Assembly (NCBI RefSeq): GCF_001904745.1 | Contig: NZ_MRCD01000045.1 | Span: 1-64,000 of the forward strand | DNA length: 64,000 bases | Reading direction: 5' to 3' | From: Calothrix sp. HK-06 | Lineage (GTDB): Bacteria; Cyanobacteriota; Cyanobacteriia; Cyanobacteriales; Nostocaceae | In this document: in pieces, positions 1 to 8,634 of the stretch | Layout: the number at the start of each line of letters is the position of its first letter | Numbering within the stretch: position 1 is the stretch's first letter | Translations under genes and position numbers: made by a program | Notes under the pieces: model-generated | What the model was told of the DNA's origin: nothing | The model's database searches: none | What the model saw: only the letters and a program-made list of their open reading frames with translations

Positions 1-81
1 CTTGATTTACAATCTTAGCATCTGCACTTACTAAATAAGTCCAGGCGCCAAGTCCTGAAATCATGAACTTTAAAACCTAAA

Positions 82-98
82 TTTCATCTTCATTTCAT
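82..98 (+). promoter_or_regulatory. Putative RppA box a (TTTCAT direct repeat)
   Basis: Two TTTCAT half-sites start exactly 11 bp apart (82 and 93), 65 bp before the first DUF2808 gene. An 11-bp direct repeat is the spacing used by OmpR/PhoB-family regulators. The same arrangement recurs six more times in the first 8 kb, twice in front of the rppA-like gene. That RppA binds here is inference. Confidence 0.5.
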
Positions 99-163
99 AA
101 ACAGGTATCACAATAATAAATATAGAGGTTATCGATTAACTAAATTAAACAAGGAGAATAGAG

Positions 164-634
164 ATGAAGAAATTGATTTATACCACAGCTTTTACCTTAG
201 TTCTTGCATCTACAGTTCCTTCAGCTTGGGCAAGCAATCCAAATGATGCGAACATCACTCATCTAGGAAAAAGTGCCGCTATTCCTATAGATTCCTTAGT
301 GCCAGATGCTACTCATAAGTTTGATGTTCATGTTCAAGGCAAAGCTGTTTCAGAATTGGCAATTGATATACCCGAAGAAGTAAGTGTTAAAGGAATTGTA
401 GTCAAAAATAAATCAGGCCAAAAAATTCCTGCGACAGTTTCAATAAATGGCAGAAAAGCGACAGTCGCATTTTCAGAACCTGTAGCTTCTGGAAACTCAC
501 TGACAGTCTTTATGAATGGAGTTGATGGTCCTGACTATGGACAAACTTTACATTATCGAGTATCTGCGAAGAAAGTTGGTATGAATGGAGAAATTTCTCT
601 AGGTTTAGCTAGAGTTCAAACTTCCCGCGACTAA
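164..634 (+). CDS. DUF2808 secreted protein, copy 1
   Basis: A 156-residue protein with a clear signal peptide (MKK, a hydrophobic stretch, cleavage likely after AWA near residue 23). The mature part matches the cyanobacterial DUF2808 pattern: ATHKFDVHVQGKAVSELAID, a Val/Gly strand region, KSGQKIPATVSI, VAFSEPVASGNSLTV, and a C-terminal GLARV. The biochemical role of the family is unknown; it is exported, probably to the periplasm. An AGGAG-like ribosome site precedes ATG 164. A paralogue of identical length lies at 1431-1901, and a TTTCAT box sits upstream of each, so the two are probably co-regulated duplicates. Confidence 0.85.
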   Translation: MKKLIYTTAFTLVLASTVPSAWASNPNDANITHLGKSAAIPIDSLVPDATHKFDVHVQGKAVSELAIDIPEEVSVKGIVVKNKSGQKIPATVSINGRKATVAFSEPVASGNSLTVFMNGVDGPDYGQTLHYRVSAKKVGMNGEISLGLARVQTSRD

Positions 635-645
635 ATTGCAAAATA

Positions 646-697
646 AGTTAGTAATCTGAGGGTGGGTAGTGAATTTAACCTACCCTAGCTAACTTTT
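646..697 (+). terminator. Probable terminator after DUF2808 copy 1
   Basis: GGGTAG (664-669) pairs with CTACCC (680-685), and outer AGTTAG/CTAACT arms extend the stem, followed by TTTT. The position just after the stop at 634 fits a Rho-independent terminator. Confidence 0.55.
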
Positions 698-752
698 CGG
701 TTTCATCTCAAGCAAATAATTTTTCATTTAATTCTGTTTTGTGATTTTAATT

Positions 753-1115
753 ATGAAAACGATTATCATCCGGAGTGCATCTATTTTTGCAATTCCTTTC
801 GGACTAGCTGTGCTTAGTACTGCTTTTAATACCAGTGTTTACGCACAGTCACAAGAATTACCCAACATACAACAGCAAAGTAGTTTCAGCAACAGTGCAT
901 GTAATTCTGTTCCTCCAGCAAGACCGACTGGTGGAGCAACTTCAACAAGGCTTCAAGTTTTACAACAATGTTATAAAAATACTCCAAAAGGTACTATACA
1001 ATCAACTACAGGTGTTTGTGACCTACCTCCCGCAAGGCCAACTGGTGGAGCAACTGTAACAAGACTTCAAGTCCTCCAAGAATGTTATAGAAAAATGTCA
1101 CAAGGGAGTAAATGA
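753..1115 (+). CDS. Small secreted protein with two PPARPTGGAT repeats
   Basis: 120 residues from ATG 753 (an in-frame GTG at 741 adds four residues and is less likely). The N-terminus is a signal peptide ending near VYAQS. The mature region contains two copies of a unit of about 25 residues: Cys, PPARPTGGAT, TRLQVLQ, then CY, separated by about 20 residues. Each unit carries two cysteines, so disulphide-linked repeats are plausible. I do not recognise the family. It sits between two DUF2808 paralogues, on the same strand. Confidence 0.7.
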   Translation: MKTIIIRSASIFAIPFGLAVLSTAFNTSVYAQSQELPNIQQQSSFSNSACNSVPPARPTGGATSTRLQVLQQCYKNTPKGTIQSTTGVCDLPPARPTGGATVTRLQVLQECYRKMSQGSK

Positions 1116-1150
1116 TTACTGATGTATCAATTTTTTCAAATTCACTGGTA

Positions 1151-1180
1151 TTTCATCTTAATTTCATAATTACCTGTCAT
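1151..1180 (+). promoter_or_regulatory. Putative RppA box b
   Basis: TTTCAT at 1151 and 1162, followed by CCTGTCAT at 1173. The extra CTGTCA-like third element also follows boxes e and g. No convincing gene begins directly downstream, apart from a possible 20-codon frame from ATG 1225. The next real gene, at 1431, has its own box c. Confidence 0.45.
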
Positions 1181-1347
1181 CATGTAATATTAGTCACTCA
1201 ATATATTTCCTGCAAGCCTTTTTCATGAATTGGCTTTTCTACACTACACCACACTTACTTAAGTTGAGTTATGCAGGAGTATATTGAGTTTTTTTATTAG
1301 ATTAAACGTTTTTCACAAATATAATAATATTAGTAAACGCTTCAATT

Positions 1348-1364
1348 TTTCATGACAATTTCAT
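1348..1364 (+). promoter_or_regulatory. Putative RppA box c
   Basis: TTTCAT at 1348 and 1359 (11-bp spacing), 67 bp before the second DUF2808 gene. ATATCAT follows one turn later, as a degenerate third half-site. Confidence 0.45.
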
Positions 1365-1430
1365 AAGCAAATATCATAATAATAATTATAAACATTGAAT
1401 AAAATCTTAATTGAAACGAGGAATATACAG

Positions 1431-1901
1431 ATGAAAACATTAATTTATACTACTGCTTTTACTTTAGCTGTTGCATTTACAATTCCTGCTTTTGCAAAAA
1501 GCCCAAATGATACAAAAGTTACGCATTTAGGGAACAGTGCAGCTATTCCTAACTATGCTCAGTTTCCTGGTGCTACTCATAAATTTAATGTTTATGTCCA
1601 AGGTGAAGCTATTTCAGAATTAAGAATTGATTTGCCAGAGGATATAAAAATTAAACAAGGAATTGAAGTTCAAAATCAATCAGGTAAACGAATTCCAACA
1701 ACGGTTGACATTAATGCGAGAAAAGCAACGCTTACTTTTTCAGAACCAATAGCTGCTGGTAATTCTATTTTAGTCATGATGAACGGAATTAAAACTCCAG
1801 GTTATCAAAAAACTTGGCATTATCCGGTATATATCAAAAAAGTAGGAATGACGGAAGAAATTCCACTTAGTTTAGCGCGAGTTCAAACTTATGGTAGCTA
1901 A
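1431..1901 (+). CDS. DUF2808 secreted protein, copy 2
   Basis: 156 residues from ATG 1431, preceded by ACGAGGAA. A longer frame from 1395 exists but would bury the signal peptide. The sequence aligns along its whole length with copy 1: signal peptide ending FAFA/K, SPNDTKVTHLGNSAAIP, ATHKFNVYVQGEAISELRID, TFSEPIAAGNS, and C-terminal SLARVQT. It is a diverged tandem duplicate, not a recent copy. Function unknown; exported. Confidence 0.85.
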   Translation: MKTLIYTTAFTLAVAFTIPAFAKSPNDTKVTHLGNSAAIPNYAQFPGATHKFNVYVQGEAISELRIDLPEDIKIKQGIEVQNQSGKRIPTTVDINARKATLTFSEPIAAGNSILVMMNGIKTPGYQKTWHYPVYIKKVGMTEEIPLSLARVQTYGS

Positions 1902-1943
1902 ATCTTAAATATACAGTGAAAACTTAATACATTATCTTTTACG

Positions 1944-1970
1944 AGCCTATAAACAGTAATAGGCTTTTTC
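1944..1970 (+). terminator. Rho-independent terminator
   Basis: AGCCTAT (1944-1950) pairs perfectly with ATAGGCT (1959-1965) across an 8-nt loop and runs into TTTTTC. It ends the transcript of DUF2808 copy 2. Confidence 0.75.
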
Positions 1971-2131
1971 TGTTACCTAGTACTTGGTAATTTTCGCAGT
2001 AATTGTACTGACTAATTTTGGTAATTGTAATCTATATAAAGTAATTATAACCAAGTTAATTACTTAAGTAAAATTTATGTGGTTCTTACTGAATCATTAA
2101 GAAAAATAATTAAATAAGATAAAGCCAGAAA

Positions 2132-2148
2132 TTTCATCCTAATTTCAT
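2132..2148 (+). promoter_or_regulatory. Putative RppA box d
   Basis: TTTCATCCTAATTTCAT (2132-2148), 135 bp before the sbnA-like start. It has the same half-sites and 11-bp spacing as the other boxes. Confidence 0.45.
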
Positions 2149-2283
2149 ATTTAGTTGTAAAGATAATAAATAGGTGTACAGATAATCGTTCAAGATTATT
2201 CACAAACATAAATTTGGTTATGCTGCTACATTTTAACCAAATAACAATTAACCTATTTTAATTTTGAGTAAGAGAGTAATAAA

Positions 2284-3273
2284 ATGATTCATGATTCGAT
2301 AGTAAGCTGTGTTGGAACAACACCGCTAGTTCGTTTGTGTCGGTTATTTCCTCAAGATGGTGTTGATGTAATTGCCAAGCTAGAGTTTTTAAATCCAGGT
2401 GGTAGTGTAAAAGACCGTCCCGCTAAATTTATTGTGGAAAAGGGATTGCAAGACGGTACAATTACCAGCGAAACTCATTTGATTGAAAGCACATCTGGTA
2501 ATTTGGGTATCGCATTAGCTATGATGGCACGAATTTATAAGCTTTCCTTCACCTGTGTAGTAGACCCAAAAATATCACCTACTAACTTGCAAATATTGAG
2601 ACAATTAGGCGCCAATATTGATATGGTGCAAGAACCAGATGACCAAGGAGGATATCTGAAAACGCGGATACAGAGAGTGCATCAATTACGTAAAGTGATT
2701 CCTCACTGTTTATGGATTAATCAGTATGCTAACCAACTGAATTGGCAAGCACATTACAATGGGATTGGCGGTGAAATAATTGAGAACTTGGATGGTAATA
2801 TTGATTGTCTTGTAATTGCTGTTAGTACTACAGGAACAATTCTAGGAGTAGCTCGTCGTTTACGTGAGAAGTTTCCCAAATTACGAGTTATTGCTGTTGA
2901 TGCTGCCGGTTCAGTAATTTTTGGTGCTAATCCTGGAGTTCGTGATTTACCTGGTATTGGTTCAAGTCGCGTTCCAGAACTATTGAGCAGGGTTGAAATT
3001 GATGATGTTGTTTATGTTAATGATTTAGAATCGATGCAAGGATGTCGTGAATTAGTAGCAAAAGAAGGTATTTTTGCTGGTGGTTCATCTGGTTCTGTAG
3101 TTGCCGCTATCCAAAAGCTTCTTCCTACTTTCTCACAATCTTACCGCGTCTTGACACTGTTCCCAGATCGAGGGGAGCGCTATCTTGATTTAGTTTATGA
3201 TGATGCTTGGGTTGCAAAAATTCAACGTCGTACAATGGAAGCCCAAATCCAAATACCACCAGTACTTGCTTAA
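2284..3273 (+). CDS. sbnA: SbnA-like 2,3-diaminopropionate biosynthesis enzyme
   Basis: 329-residue PLP-dependent fold-type II enzyme of the cysteine synthase superfamily. The PLP lysine lies in NPGGSVKDRPAK, followed by ESTSGNLGIALAM. The stretches TCVVDPKISPTNL, GGYLKTRI, WINQYANQLNWQ, LPGIGSSRVPE, EGIFAGGSSGS and PDRGERYLDLVY match staphylococcal SbnA rather than CysK/CysM. Known SbnA condenses O-phosphoserine with glutamate to make N-(2-amino-2-carboxyethyl)-glutamate, which the partner SbnB cleaves to L-2,3-diaminopropionate. No sbnB homologue is in the window. An EamA transporter follows 124 bp downstream and could export the product. A TTTCAT box lies upstream. Confidence 0.85.
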   Translation: MIHDSIVSCVGTTPLVRLCRLFPQDGVDVIAKLEFLNPGGSVKDRPAKFIVEKGLQDGTITSETHLIESTSGNLGIALAMMARIYKLSFTCVVDPKISPTNLQILRQLGANIDMVQEPDDQGGYLKTRIQRVHQLRKVIPHCLWINQYANQLNWQAHYNGIGGEIIENLDGNIDCLVIAVSTTGTILGVARRLREKFPKLRVIAVDAAGSVIFGANPGVRDLPGIGSSRVPELLSRVEIDDVVYVNDLESMQGCRELVAKEGIFAGGSSGSVVAAIQKLLPTFSQSYRVLTLFPDRGERYLDLVYDDAWVAKIQRRTMEAQIQIPPVLA

Positions 3274-3397
3274 ATAAGTATCGTCACTAATTAAGTAGTT
3301 GGTATTTTCAAGTTATGAGTTATTAGTATTACCTTCAATCTTTTAACTCATAACTTTCATTTGGGATATTTATACAAATACACCGTAAGGATTTTGA

Positions 3398-4306
3398 ATG
3401 GTTTTTCTAGTCAATTTTCAAGGAGAATTAGCAGCGTTAGGAGTAGCATTTTTGTGGGCGCTGACTTCAATAGTTTACAGTAAACTGGGTAAGAAGATTC
3501 CTCCACTATTGATGAATTTAAGTAAAGGAGGAATTGCTATTGCTTTAATTATCTTCACAATTCTACTAAGTGGTCAGCAACTACTACCAAGCATAAACCT
3601 AATTCCTTTTATGCTCTTAGTTCTGAGCGGTGCAGTGGGAATTGGTATTGGTGATACTGCTTATTTCTCAGCCTTAAATCGTTTAGGGGCACGTCGAACG
3701 CTGCTGCTGAAAACATTAGGACCACCTTTCGCTGCTATTACGTCTACTATATTTTTAAAAGAACAATTGTCCTATACAGCCTGGGTAGGTATATTGTTAA
3801 CTGTCTTAGGTGTAGCTTGGGTAATTAGTGAACGAGCTATAAATGTAACCGGGACAAATAAGCAACTCATTCCAGGTGTCGGTTTTGCCCTTCTTTCCGC
3901 CTTCACGGATGCACTAGGCGCCGTTTTTTCTCGTGCTGCGCTCACAGATACAAGTGTGACTCCCTTATGGAGCGCAATGGTGCGACTTATAGGAGGAGCA
4001 TTAATACTCTTACTTTGGCTGATGCTGGAACGAAAACCAGTTGGTGTGCCAGTGAAAGAATTACGTTCTGGTAAGTTACTGTGTATCATTGCTTTGTGTG
4101 CGTTTCTTAGCACTTATCTTGGCTTTTGGTTGCAACAGATTTCTCTCAAATTTACTACTGCTGGTGTTGCTAAATCTTTAGGCGCCACAAGTCCAATATT
4201 TGTGATACCAATCACTTTCTTTTTAGGTGATGCCGTTACGATACGGGCAATACTTGGCGTATTTGTTGCTGTTGCAGGGGTAGGGTTACTGTTTATCTAC
4301 CGTTAA
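3398..4306 (+). CDS. EamA/DMT-family transporter
   Basis: 302 residues, almost entirely hydrophobic, in two homologous halves of about five helices each, as in EamA (drug/metabolite transporter) proteins. The first half has GVAFLWALTSIVYSKLGK and LLKTLGPPFAAITS; the second has LSAFTDALGAVFSRAAL and KSLGATSPIFVIPI. Such inner-membrane proteins export amino acids or small metabolites. The position after the sbnA-like gene suggests export of a diaminopropionate-type compound, but the sequence does not show the substrate. ATG 3398 is the first in-frame start. Confidence 0.85.
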   Translation: MVFLVNFQGELAALGVAFLWALTSIVYSKLGKKIPPLLMNLSKGGIAIALIIFTILLSGQQLLPSINLIPFMLLVLSGAVGIGIGDTAYFSALNRLGARRTLLLKTLGPPFAAITSTIFLKEQLSYTAWVGILLTVLGVAWVISERAINVTGTNKQLIPGVGFALLSAFTDALGAVFSRAALTDTSVTPLWSAMVRLIGGALILLLWLMLERKPVGVPVKELRSGKLLCIIALCAFLSTYLGFWLQQISLKFTTAGVAKSLGATSPIFVIPITFFLGDAVTIRAILGVFVAVAGVGLLFIYR

Positions 4307-4464
4307 TTTAAAATTTGTTTATATAAATAATACCAGGGTTGCAACTCCATTTTTTTTATAACTGTCAGGAAAAAAAAGAAGTTTTTTCTCAGCAGAGAAA
4401 TAAAAATATAACCTGATAATTCTTTTTTTACAAATATATTTATATCATTAAATTTAAGATCATA

Positions 4465-4565
4465 ATACCGATTTAATATGAAGCTGCAAATAATTAAATC
4501 CCCCCAACCCCCCTTACTAAGGGGGGCTAAGAGTAATAATCTGAATCTTCATATAGAAATGGTAT
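4465..4565. mobile_element. About 100-bp MITE-like element with C6/G6 hairpin
   Basis: The left end ATACCGATTTAATATGAAG is nearly the reverse complement of the right end CTTCATATAGAAATGGTAT, giving imperfect terminal inverted repeats. The centre contains CCCCCCTTA-C-TAAGGGGGG (4508-4526), a perfect 9-bp stem. This combination resembles small dispersed repeats common in cyanobacterial intergenic DNA. It has no coding capacity. It lies in the 370-bp gap before the P-type ATPase; the rest of that gap is AT-rich without a clear feature. Confidence 0.6.
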
Positions 4566-4604
4566 AAGCATTTTATAGTGTAAAAATTTTTTAAAGGGCT
4601 AATA

Positions 4605-4633
4605 TTTCATCCTGATTTCATCAAACTCTGTCA
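4605..4633 (+). promoter_or_regulatory. Putative RppA box e
   Basis: TTTCATCCTGATTTCAT (4605-4621) followed by CTGTCA (4628-4633), ending 44 bp before the ATPase start. It shares the core, the spacing and the trailing CTGTCA with box g in front of rppA. Confidence 0.5.
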
Positions 4634-4677
4634 ATCTGAATATAGAAGTAAATCAGTATGGTGCTTAGCCACCCTTT

Positions 4678-7608
4678 ATGGTATCTAAATTATCTGACTC
4701 TGCATCGGTAAACACAGCCATACCTTGGCACACCCTAGAAGTCGAAGAAGCTTTGAAAATGCGACAAAGCAACTTTGATACTGGGTTGACTTTTCAGCAA
4801 GCGTCGGAACGATTACAGCAATATGGAACTAACGAATTACAAGAGTTTGGCAGTCGTAAACCTTTATCTATTTTAATAGAACAGTTTACGAACATCATGC
4901 TAGTGATGCTCATAGCAGTAGCAGTAGTTTCAGCAATTTTAGATTTACGCTCTGGCGATTTTCCTAAAGATGCAATCGCGATATCCTTTATTGTAATTCT
5001 CAATGGTTTACTTGGCTTTTTACAAGAAAGCCGCGCGGAAAAAGCCCTTGCTGCTCTCAAACGTCTTAGTTCTCCTAAAGTTCGAGTTGTGCGCGACAGC
5101 AAAATATTTGAGGTGCCAGCAAAGGAACTGGCGCCTGGTGATATTATCTTTCTGGAAGCTGGAATGCAAGTAGCCGCAGATGGTCGTTTGCTGTCAGCCC
5201 AAAATTTGCAATTGATGGAGTCTGCTTTAACAGGGGAAGCACAGGCAGTTCATAAAGACTCTACTCTTCATTTACCTGAGAATGCTTCCTTGGGAGACCG
5301 TATAAATATGGTGTATCAAGGCACTGAAGTTGTCCAAGGTCGAGCAAAAGTGCTTGTTACAGCTACGGGAATGCAAACTGAACTGGGTAAAATTGCTACT
5401 TTACTCCAGTCTGTTGAAGCGGAACCAACCCCTTTACAACAACGAATGGCACAGCTAGCAAATGTTTTGGTTGCAGGTTCGCTTGGGTTGGTGGCTGTTG
5501 TAATTATCGCTGGTATTTTACAGACAGGTAGCTTTAAATACTTTGAACAATTGTTAGAAGTTTCTTTGAGTATGGCTGTAGCGGTTGTACCGGAAGGTTT
5601 ACCTGCTGTAATCACGGTGACTTTAGCAATTGGTACTCAACGAATGGTACGTCACCAAGCATTAATTCGCAAACTACCAGCAGTTGAGACATTAGGCTCA
5701 GTTACTACCATTTGCTCAGATAAAACAGGCACGCTTACTCAAAACAAGATGGTTGTACAGTGGATTAACGTACCTGGTTATGTTGTTAGGGTAACTGGAG
5801 AAGGTTATTCTCCTACTGGAACATTTGAATTACATACTAGTTATGCTGTAGAACACAATCCAGAATCCAATCTTAACCAAACCGTTACACCGATAAAACC
5901 ACAAAATTATCCAGAACTTGAACTACTGTTACTTGCCTGTGTACTATGTAATGATGCTGTATTACAGAAAAAGTATTCAGAATGGGAAATTTTGGGAGAC
6001 CCAACTGAGGGAGCATTATTATCTGTTGCTGGTAAAGCTAGTATACAACAAACAAAGTCACTTTTGCAGTTTAACCGTGTAGCCGAGTTTCCTTTTTCTT
6101 CTGAGCGCAAACGGATGAGTGTTATTTGTCAGAGGCGCCTGAAAGAGGAGATAACACAAATATTCTCGCTGAATTCTTCACACCTGGCGCCTGACTCCCA
6201 ATTAATGATGTTTACAAAAGGTTCGCCAGAGTTAGTTTTAGAACTTTGCAAGTATTATATTGATGCTTCTGATACTTTTACATCTCAAATACTAGATGAC
6301 GGGACAAGTGATAACTTCCCAACCGCACTCCACACAAAACGCTCTTTTGCTCTGAATGCAGAAAAACGCGCTTATATTCTTGAACAAAATAACCAAATGG
6401 CACGTCAAGGACTACGAGTGCTGGGATTTGCCTATAAACTTTTAGATGTTGTACCGAAAGACGACGGAACAACAACCGAGCGAGAATTAGTCTGGTTAGG
6501 ATTAGTTGGAATGCTGGACGCACCACGACCAGAAGCAAAAGAAGCTGTTGCTCAGTGTCAACAAGCAGGCATTCGCCCAATTATGATTACTGGAGACCAC
6601 CAATTAACAGCACAAGCTGTTGCTTACGATTTAGGTATTGCAAAACCAGGTGACTTAATTCTTAGCGGTCAGGACTTGGAAACACTTTCTACAGATGAAC
6701 TAGAGCAACAAGTTAACCAAGTTAGTGTTTACGCGCGCGTCTCTCCCGAACACAAACTACGAATTGTCCAAGCATTAAAAAATCAAGGCAAATTGGTAGC
6801 GATGACTGGAGATGGTGTAAATGATGCCCCTGCTTTACGCCGTGCAAATATTGGTATTGCAATGGGTGTTACTGGCACTGATGTCAGCAAGGAAGCTAGT
6901 GATATGATACTGCTGGATGACAATTTTGCTACGATTGTTCGTGCAGTTAAAGAAGGACGGGTTGTTTACGATAATATCCGCCGTTTTATTAAATATATTT
7001 TAGGTAGCAACATCGGTGAAGTTTTGACAGTAGCAGCAGCTCCCCTCATTGGTTTAGGTGGTGTTCCCCTCTCACCGCTGCAAATACTTTGGATGAATCT
7101 TGTTACCGATGGGCTACCAGCTTTAGCTTTGGCAATGGAGCCTCCTGAACCTAATGTGATGCGTCGTCCTCCCTACAACTCCCATGAGAGTATATTCGCA
7201 CGTGGGCTAGGGTTTTATATTATCCGCATTGGTATTATTTTTGCGATTATCACTATTGCTCTGATGGCGTGGGCTTATAACTATACTCAACAGTCAGGCG
7301 ACCCCGAAAGATGGAAAACAATGGTGTTTACAACTTTGTGCCTAGCACAGATGGGTCATGCGCTGGCGATTCGTTCTAACACGCAATTAACTTTACAGTT
7401 GAATCCGTTCTCAAATCCTTACGTACTTGCCGCAGTTTCATTGACAACTATTTTACAACTAATGTTAATCTACGTTGCACCCTTACGTAGTTTCTTTAAC
7501 ACTCACTTGTTAAGTTTGCCTGAACTAGCTATATCTGTAGGATTTAGCGCTTTGGTATTTGTCTGGATTGAACTAGAAAAGTTATTTATCAAGTATTTTC
7601 TACGTTAG
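4678..7608 (+). CDS. P-type Ca2+-like cation ATPase
   Basis: 976 residues, the usual length of P2-type pumps. Visible landmarks: N-terminal actuator region with ALTGEA (the usual TGES has Ala for Ser), M4 motif PEGLPAVIT, phosphorylation motif [10 protein letters not shown] with catalytic Asp348, nucleotide-binding KGSPE, MITGDH, hinge [12 protein letters not shown], and M6 [20 protein letters not shown]. The M4 and M6 residues are those of SERCA/PMR1-type calcium pumps. It would extrude a divalent cation, probably Ca2+, across the plasma membrane at the cost of ATP. The gene stands alone, with a TTTCAT box 44 bp upstream. Confidence 0.92.
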   Translation: MVSKLSDSASVNTAIPWHTLEVEEALKMRQSNFDTGLTFQQASERLQQYGTNELQEFGSRKPLSILIEQFTNIMLVMLIAVAVVSAILDLRSGDFPKDAIAISFIVILNGLLGFLQESRAEKALAALKRLSSPKVRVVRDSKIFEVPAKELAPGDIIFLEAGMQVAADGRLLSAQNLQLMESALTGEAQAVHKDSTLHLPENASLGDRINMVYQGTEVVQGRAKVLVTATGMQTELGKIATLLQSVEAEPTPLQQRMAQLANVLVAGSLGLVAVVIIAGILQTGSFKYFEQLLEVSLSMAVAVVPEGLPAVITVTLAIGTQRMVRHQALIRKLPAVETLGSVTTICSDKTGTLTQNKMVVQWINVPGYVVRVTGEGYSPTGTFELHTSYAVEHNPESNLNQTVTPIKPQNYPELELLLLACVLCNDAVLQKKYSEWEILGDPTEGALLSVAGKASIQQTKSLLQFNRVAEFPFSSERKRMSVICQRRLKEEITQIFSLNSSHLAPDSQLMMFTKGSPELVLELCKYYIDASDTFTSQILDDGTSDNFPTALHTKRSFALNAEKRAYILEQNNQMARQGLRVLGFAYKLLDVVPKDDGTTTERELVWLGLVGMLDAPRPEAKEAVAQCQQAGIRPIMITGDHQLTAQAVAYDLGIAKPGDLILSGQDLETLSTDELEQQVNQVSVYARVSPEHKLRIVQALKNQGKLVAMTGDGVNDAPALRRANIGIAMGVTGTDVSKEASDMILLDDNFATIVRAVKEGRVVYDNIRRFIKYILGSNIGEVLTVAAAPLIGLGGVPLSPLQILWMNLVTDGLPALALAMEPPEPNVMRRPPYNSHESIFARGLGFYIIRIGIIFAIITIALMAWAYNYTQQSGDPERWKTMVFTTLCLAQMGHALAIRSNTQLTLQLNPFSNPYVLAAVSLTTILQLMLIYVAPLRSFFNTHLLSLPELAISVGFSALVFVWIELEKLFIKYFLR

Positions 7609-7626
7609 CAAAAATAATCAATAACA

Positions 7627-7643
7627 TTTCATCCTGATTTCAT
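7627..7643 (+). promoter_or_regulatory. Putative RppA box f
   Basis: TTTCATCCTGATTTCAT directly after the ATPase stop, with CTGCCAT a few bases on. It is the distal of two boxes upstream of rppA. Confidence 0.45.
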
Positions 7644-7818
7644 TTTTACCTGCCATGATAATTAATAGCTCTGTAGACTCTTTGTTAAAAAATTGGCTTT
7701 GATAACTCCTCTAGCACCAATGGGGCAAAAGAGTCTAATGAGTTTTCCTTAAATATTTTTTAAGGAAAATTTAACTTTTTCGTAGTTCATTATACAATTT
7801 TTCTTTAAAACCTGAAAA

Positions 7819-7847
7819 TTTCATCCTGATTTCATCAAACCCTGTCA
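7819..7847 (+). promoter_or_regulatory. Putative RppA box g, rppA-proximal
   Basis: TTTCAT at 7819 and 7830 followed by CTGTCA (7842-7847), nearly identical to box e. It lies 35-83 bp before the possible rppA starts, so autoregulation of rppA-rppB is the simplest reading. Confidence 0.5.
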
Positions 7848-7929
7848 AGCTTATCTTTAGGGGATAACCCAGTTACTAACTATGCTTATTTTACAAACCG
7901 AAAACGAAACTTTAATTACTGAATTTAAT

Positions 7930-8634
7930 ATGCGGGTGTTGCTAGTCGAAGATGAGCCGGATTTGGGAGCTGCTATCAAGCGTACTCTCAATCAGCATAT
8001 GTATTTGGTTGATTGGGTAATGGACGGTACAGAAGCGTGGGCATATCTAGAAAATAGCTCGGCGCAATATACTGTAGCTATTCTCGATTGGATGGTTCCA
8101 GGCATTACTGGCTTAGAATTGTGTAAAAGAATACGTTTGAAAGGAAACTCTCTGCCTGTTTTAATGCTCACAGCTAGGGATAGGATGGAAGATAAGATTG
8201 CTGGTTTGGATGCAGGCGCCGATGATTACCTTGTAAAACCGTTTGGGATGGGAGAATTACTGGCAAGATTACGAGCTTTGCAGCGTCGTTCGCCCCAGTT
8301 TCAACCTCGACAACTCGCTGTTGGTAATCTAAGTCTAGATTATAGTCGCAGCGCAGTTGTTAATCAAAATGCATTGGGAGAAAAACAGGTAATTTCTCTA
8401 ACTAATAAAGAATTCCAACTGCTGGAATATTTTATGAAGCATCCCAACCAAATTGTTACTACCGAACAAATTCGCAATCAACTATGGGAAGTGAATGCGG
8501 AAACAGGCAGTAACGTGGTGGCAGCACAAATACGTTTGTTGCGTCGCAAGCTAACTAACAGTGGTTGCACTAACCCAATTGAAACTTTGCACGGTCTGGG
8601 ATATCGACTTAATTCGACTGATGAATCAAAATAA
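7930..8634 (+). CDS. rppA: RppA-type response regulator (OmpR family)
   Basis: 234 residues from ATG 7930, which gives the family-typical MRVLLVEDEPDLG start; an in-frame start at 7882 adds 16 residues. The receiver domain (residues 1-120) has the acidic pair ED, phospho-acceptor Asp53 in ILDWMVPG, TA in LMLTAR, and Lys in VKPFG. The C-terminal winged-helix DNA-binding domain (about 130-230) ends ETLHGLGYRL. It is closest to cyanobacterial RppA (the Ni/redox-responsive NrsR relatives). It overlaps rppB by 14 bp. Two TTTCAT direct-repeat boxes lie upstream. Confidence 0.88.
   Translation: MRVLLVEDEPDLGAAIKRTLNQHMYLVDWVMDGTEAWAYLENSSAQYTVAILDWMVPGITGLELCKRIRLKGNSLPVLMLTARDRMEDKIAGLDAGADDYLVKPFGMGELLARLRALQRRSPQFQPRQLAVGNLSLDYSRSAVVNQNALGEKQVISLTNKEFQLLEYFMKHPNQIVTTEQIRNQLWEVNAETGSNVVAAQIRLLRRKLTNSGCTNPIETLHGLGYRLNSTDESK

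Noticed and set aside
1225-1287. 20-codon frame starting MNWLFYTTPHLLKLSYAGVY after RppA box b
   Set aside because: No ribosome site and too short to distinguish from chance; noted only because box b otherwise lacks a target.
3772-4113. Minus-strand 113-codon frame within the EamA gene
   Set aside because: Antisense shadow of a clear membrane transporter.
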